Origin: DATHBP01 sp035296085 | Lineage (GTDB): Bacteria; Actinomycetota; Actinomycetes; Propionibacteriales; Nocardioidaceae | Reading direction: 5' to 3' | Length of the DNA stretch: 23,133 nt | Assembly (NCBI GenBank): GCA_035296085.1 | Contig: DATHBP010000224.1 | Coordinates: 1 to 23,133, forward strand | Part shown: positions 20,607 through 23,133 of the stretch, piece by piece | Layout of the letters: each line of letters opens with the position of its first letter | How positions within the stretch are numbered: the stretch's first letter is position 1 | Made by a program: the position numbers and the translations under genes | The notes under the pieces: model-generated | Told to the model about the DNA's origin: nothing | Database searches by the model: none | Seen by the model: only the letters and a program-made list of their open reading frames with translations

Positions 20607-23133
20607 TCACTCCGTCGCGGCGGTCTCCACCGGAGGTGCGTCCGGCAACTCGGTGTCCAACGGAGGCAAATCGTCGGGCAGCTGCGCCTTGGGTGTGCCC
20701 CGGAACACGAAGCCGGCGTCCATGCCGTCGGCGTCGGCGTCGACGAGCACGATCTGCCCGGGCTTGAGGTCGCCGTAGAGGATCTTCTCGGCGAGCACGT
20801 CCTCGAGGTCCCGCTGCACAGTGCGACGAAGCGGCCGCGCGCCCAGCACGGGGTCGAACCCGCGCCGCGCCAGGAGCTCTTTGGCGCGCTGGGTCAGCTC
20901 GAGCGCCATGTCCTTGTCCTTGAGCCGCTCTTCGACGCCGGTGAGCATCATGTCGACCATCGAGATGATTTCGTCCTGCGTCAGCGGCGGGAAGACGATC
21001 ACCTCATCGACACGGTTGAGGAACTCAGGCCGGAAGTGCTGCTTGAGCTCGTCGGAGACGCGCGCCTTCATCCGCTCGTAGGAGCCGGCGACGTCGCCGG
21101 ACTGCGCAAAGCCGAGGTTGACACCCTTTGCGATGTCGCGCGTGCCGAGGTTGGTGGTCATGATGATGACGGTGTTCTTGAAGTCGATGACCCGGCCCTG
21201 GCTGTCGGTGAGCCTGCCTTCCTCCAAGATCTGCAACAACGAGTTGAAGATGTCAGGGTGCGCCTTCTCGACCTCGTCGAACAGCACCACCGAGAACGGC
21301 TTGCGCCGGACCTTCTCGGTGAGCTGCCCGCCTTCCTCGTAACCCACATAGCCAGGAGGCGAGCCGAAGAGGCGGGACACGGTGTGCTTCTCGGAGAACT
21401 CGCTCATGTCGAGCTGAATCAGCGCGTCCTCGTCGCCGAACAAGAAGATGGCCAGCGCCTTGGACAACCAGGTCTTGCCGACGCCGGACGGCCCGGCGAA
21501 GATGAACGACCCGCCTGGGCGCTTGGGGTCCTTTAGCCCGGCTCGGGTACGCCGGATGGCTCGGGACAGCGCCTTGATGGCCTCGTCTTGGCCGATGACC
21601 TGCTTGTGCAGCTCGGCCTCCATGCCGAGCAGCCGCCCGGACTCCTCCTCGGTCAGCTTGACCAGCGGAATTCCGGTGGCTGTCGCCAAGACCTCGGCGA
21701 TCAGCTCCTCGTCGACCTCGGCCACGACATCCATGTCGCCGGCCTTCCACTGCTTCTCCCGCTCGGTCTTGGCGACGATGAGCTTCTTCTCCTCGTCGCG
21801 CAAGGACGCGGCACGCTCGAAGTCCTGGCCGTCGATCGCGCCCTCTTTGTCTCGGCGTACGGTCGCGATCTTCTCCTCGAACTCGCGCAAGTCCGGCGGA
21901 GCGGTCATGCGGCGGATGCGCAGGCGCGATCCCGCCTCGTCGATGAGGTCGATGGCTTTGTCGGGGAGGAACCGGTCAGAGACGTAGCGGTCGGCCAGGG
22001 TCGCAGCGGAGACCAGCGCCTCGTCGGTGATGGTCACTCGGTGGTGCGCTTCGTAACGGTCGCGCAGCCCCTTGAGGATCTCGATGGTGTGCGCGATGGA
22101 CGGCTCGTGCACCTGGATCGGCTGGAACCGGCGCTCGAGCGCGGCGTCCTTCTCCAGGTGCTTGCGGTATTCGTCCAAGGTCGTGGCACCGATCGTCTGC
22201 AGCTCACCGCGCGCCAGCATCGGCTTGAGGATGGAGGCCGCGTCGATCGCGCCCTCGGCAGCGCCGGCCCCGACGAGCGTGTGCAGCTCGTCGATGAACA
22301 AGACGATGTCACCCCGGGTGCGGATCTCCTTGAGGACCTTCTTCAGCCGCTCCTCGAAGTCGCCGCGGTAGCGCGAGCCGGCCACCAATGCGCCGAGGTC
22401 GAGGGTGTAGATCTGCTTGTCCTTGAGCGTCTCGGGCACGTCTCCGCGGGTGATCGCCTGCGCCAGGCCTTCGACGACGGCTGTCTTGCCGACACCGGGC
22501 TCGCCGATCAGCACCGGGTTGTTCTTGGTGCGGCGGGACAGCACCTGCATGACGCGCTCGATCTCCTTCTCCCGGCCGATGACCGGGTCGAGCTTGCCTT
22601 CGCGAGCCTGCTGGGTCAGGTTGCGGCCGAACTGGTCGAGGACCAAAGAGCTGCTGGGAGCACCCTCGCCGGGTGCACCGGCGGTCGCCGTCTCCTTGCC
22701 CTGGTAGCCGCTGAGTAGCTGGATGACCTGCTGGCGGACACGGTTGAGGTCGGCGCCGAGCTTGACGAGCACCTGGGCGGCCACGCCTTCGCCTTCACGG
22801 ATGAGGCCCAGCAGGATGTGCTCGGTGCCGATGTAGTTGTGGCCCAGCTGCAGCGCCTCGCGCAGGGAGAGCTCGAGCACCTTCTTGGCTCGCGGGGTAA
22901 ACGGAATGTGTCCGCTGGGTGCCTGCTGTCCGTGGCCGATGATCTCCTCGACCTGGGCGCGGACGGCCTCGAGGGAGATGCCGAGGCTCTCCAGTGCCTT
23001 CGCCGCGACACCCTCGCCCTCGTGGATGAGGCCGAGCAGGATGTGCTCGGTGCCGATGTAGTTGTGGCTGAGCATCCTGGCCTCTTCCTGGGCCAAGACC
23101 ACCACGCGCCGGGCGCGATCGGTAAACCTCTCG
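20607..23133 (-). CDS. clpC: ATP-dependent Clp protease ATPase subunit ClpC, first two codons outside window
   Basis: About 843 residues; only the initial Met-Phe codons are missing, as the window ends in the TTC before ERFTDRARRVVVLAQEEAR. ClpC unfolds substrates and feeds ClpP in cytosolic proteolysis. Domains: two Clp-N repeats (about 1-145, each with HNYIGTEHILLGLI), AAA1 with Walker A GEPGVGKT (212-219) and VLFIDELHTLVGAG, the UVR-type middle domain around DFERAASLRDEEKKL, and AAA2 with GPSGVGKT (549-556) and VVLFDEVEKAHPD. The ClpP-docking loop carries LGF at about 675-677 (GVNLGFAQSG). The C-terminus is acidic and variable. Its promoter lies beyond the window, so regulation cannot be judged. 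ClpC near radA and disA recalls Firmicutes synteny. Confidence 0.97.
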   Translation of the reverse strand, partial: ERFTDRARRVVVLAQEEARMLSHNYIGTEHILLGLIHEGEGVAAKALESLGISLEAVRAQVEEIIGHGQQAPSGHIPFTPRAKKVLELSLREALQLGHNYIGTEHILLGLIREGEGVAAQVLVKLGADLNRVRQQVIQLLSGYQGKETATAGAPGEGAPSSSLVLDQFGRNLTQQAREGKLDPVIGREKEIERVMQVLSRRTKNNPVLIGEPGVGKTAVVEGLAQAITRGDVPETLKDKQIYTLDLGALVAGSRYRGDFEERLKKVLKEIRTRGDIVLFIDELHTLVGAGAAEGAIDAASILKPMLARGELQTIGATTLDEYRKHLEKDAALERRFQPIQVHEPSIAHTIEILKGLRDRYEAHHRVTITDEALVSAATLADRYVSDRFLPDKAIDLIDEAGSRLRIRRMTAPPDLREFEEKIATVRRDKEGAIDGQDFERAASLRDEEKKLIVAKTEREKQWKAGDMDVVAEVDEELIAEVLATATGIPLVKLTEEESGRLLGMEAELHKQVIGQDEAIKALSRAIRRTRAGLKDPKRPGGSFIFAGPSGVGKTWLSKALAIFLFGDEDALIQLDMSEFSEKHTVSRLFGSPPGYVGYEEGGQLTEKVRRKPFSVVLFDEVEKAHPDIFNSLLQILEEGRLTDSQGRVIDFKNTVIIMTTNLGTRDIAKGVNLGFAQSGDVAGSYERMKARVSDELKQHFRPEFLNRVDEVIVFPPLTQDEIISMVDMMLTGVEERLKDKDMALELTQRAKELLARRGFDPVLGARPLRRTVQRDLEDVLAEKILYGDLKPGQIVLVDADADGMDAGFVFRGTPKAQLPDDLPPLDTELPDAPPVETAATE

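Noticed and set aside
21588..22718. 376-codon plus-strand open frame
   Set aside because: Antisense to clpC; Leu/Asp/Val-rich mirror of the AAA domains.

Overview
The window is a dense stretch of chromosome from a high-GC actinobacterium. The evidence is the GC-rich third codon positions, the many GTG/TTG starts, and family content and order typical of Actinomycetota: a rex-hemACDB operon, a 33-residue bS22-type ribosomal protein beside an excisionase-type HTH protein, a short Ppx/GppA protein next to a TIM-barrel gene, and DisA/RadA near ClpC. The genus cannot be fixed. No tRNA, rRNA, CRISPR array, insertion sequence or phage gene was seen. No gap between genes exceeds about 185 bases.

Region 1 (1-5910, minus strand) reads 5'->3' as glutaredoxin-like protein, Rex, HemA, HemC, CobA/HemD fusion and HemB (cut by the window edge). 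Rex to HemB is tightly packed, with GTGA/ATGA overlaps or gaps of 5 and 35 nt. A promoter with an embedded Rex-type operator lies upstream of rex. This suggests that the NADH/NAD+ ratio controls tetrapyrrole synthesis.

Region 2 (5929-8702, minus strand) carries bS22, a small BldC/excisionase-type DNA-binding protein, an AcuC-type deacetylase with an apparent TTG start, and a proline dehydrogenase 5 nt upstream of it.

Region 3 (8795-13849, minus strand) runs Ppx/GppA, TIM-barrel protein, TetR regulator, DUF4037-like nucleotidyltransferase-fold protein, ABC ATPase and ABC-2 permease. A 20-bp perfect-arm palindrome overlaps both the apparent leaderless promoter and the start codon of the ATPase. 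It is the best candidate operator for the TetR protein.

Region 4 (13892-18885, plus strand) holds a cysteine-rich protein divergent from ppx, a VOC-fold protein, RadA, a metallo-beta-lactamase-fold hydrolase overlapping radA by ATGA, and the c-di-AMP synthase DisA. Region 5 (18882-23133) holds a membrane-anchored exported protein (minus), MutY (plus) and ClpC (minus, lacking only its first two codons).

Most of this is conserved housekeeping content. The less ordinary parts are the TetR/DUF4037/ABC cassette with its operator, the hydrolase inserted between radA and disA, a 9-bp direct repeat before the small HTH gene, and a run of genes whose -10 hexamers sit 6-7 nt from the start codon, suggesting leaderless mRNAs. 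I did not find strong evidence for an entirely new system.
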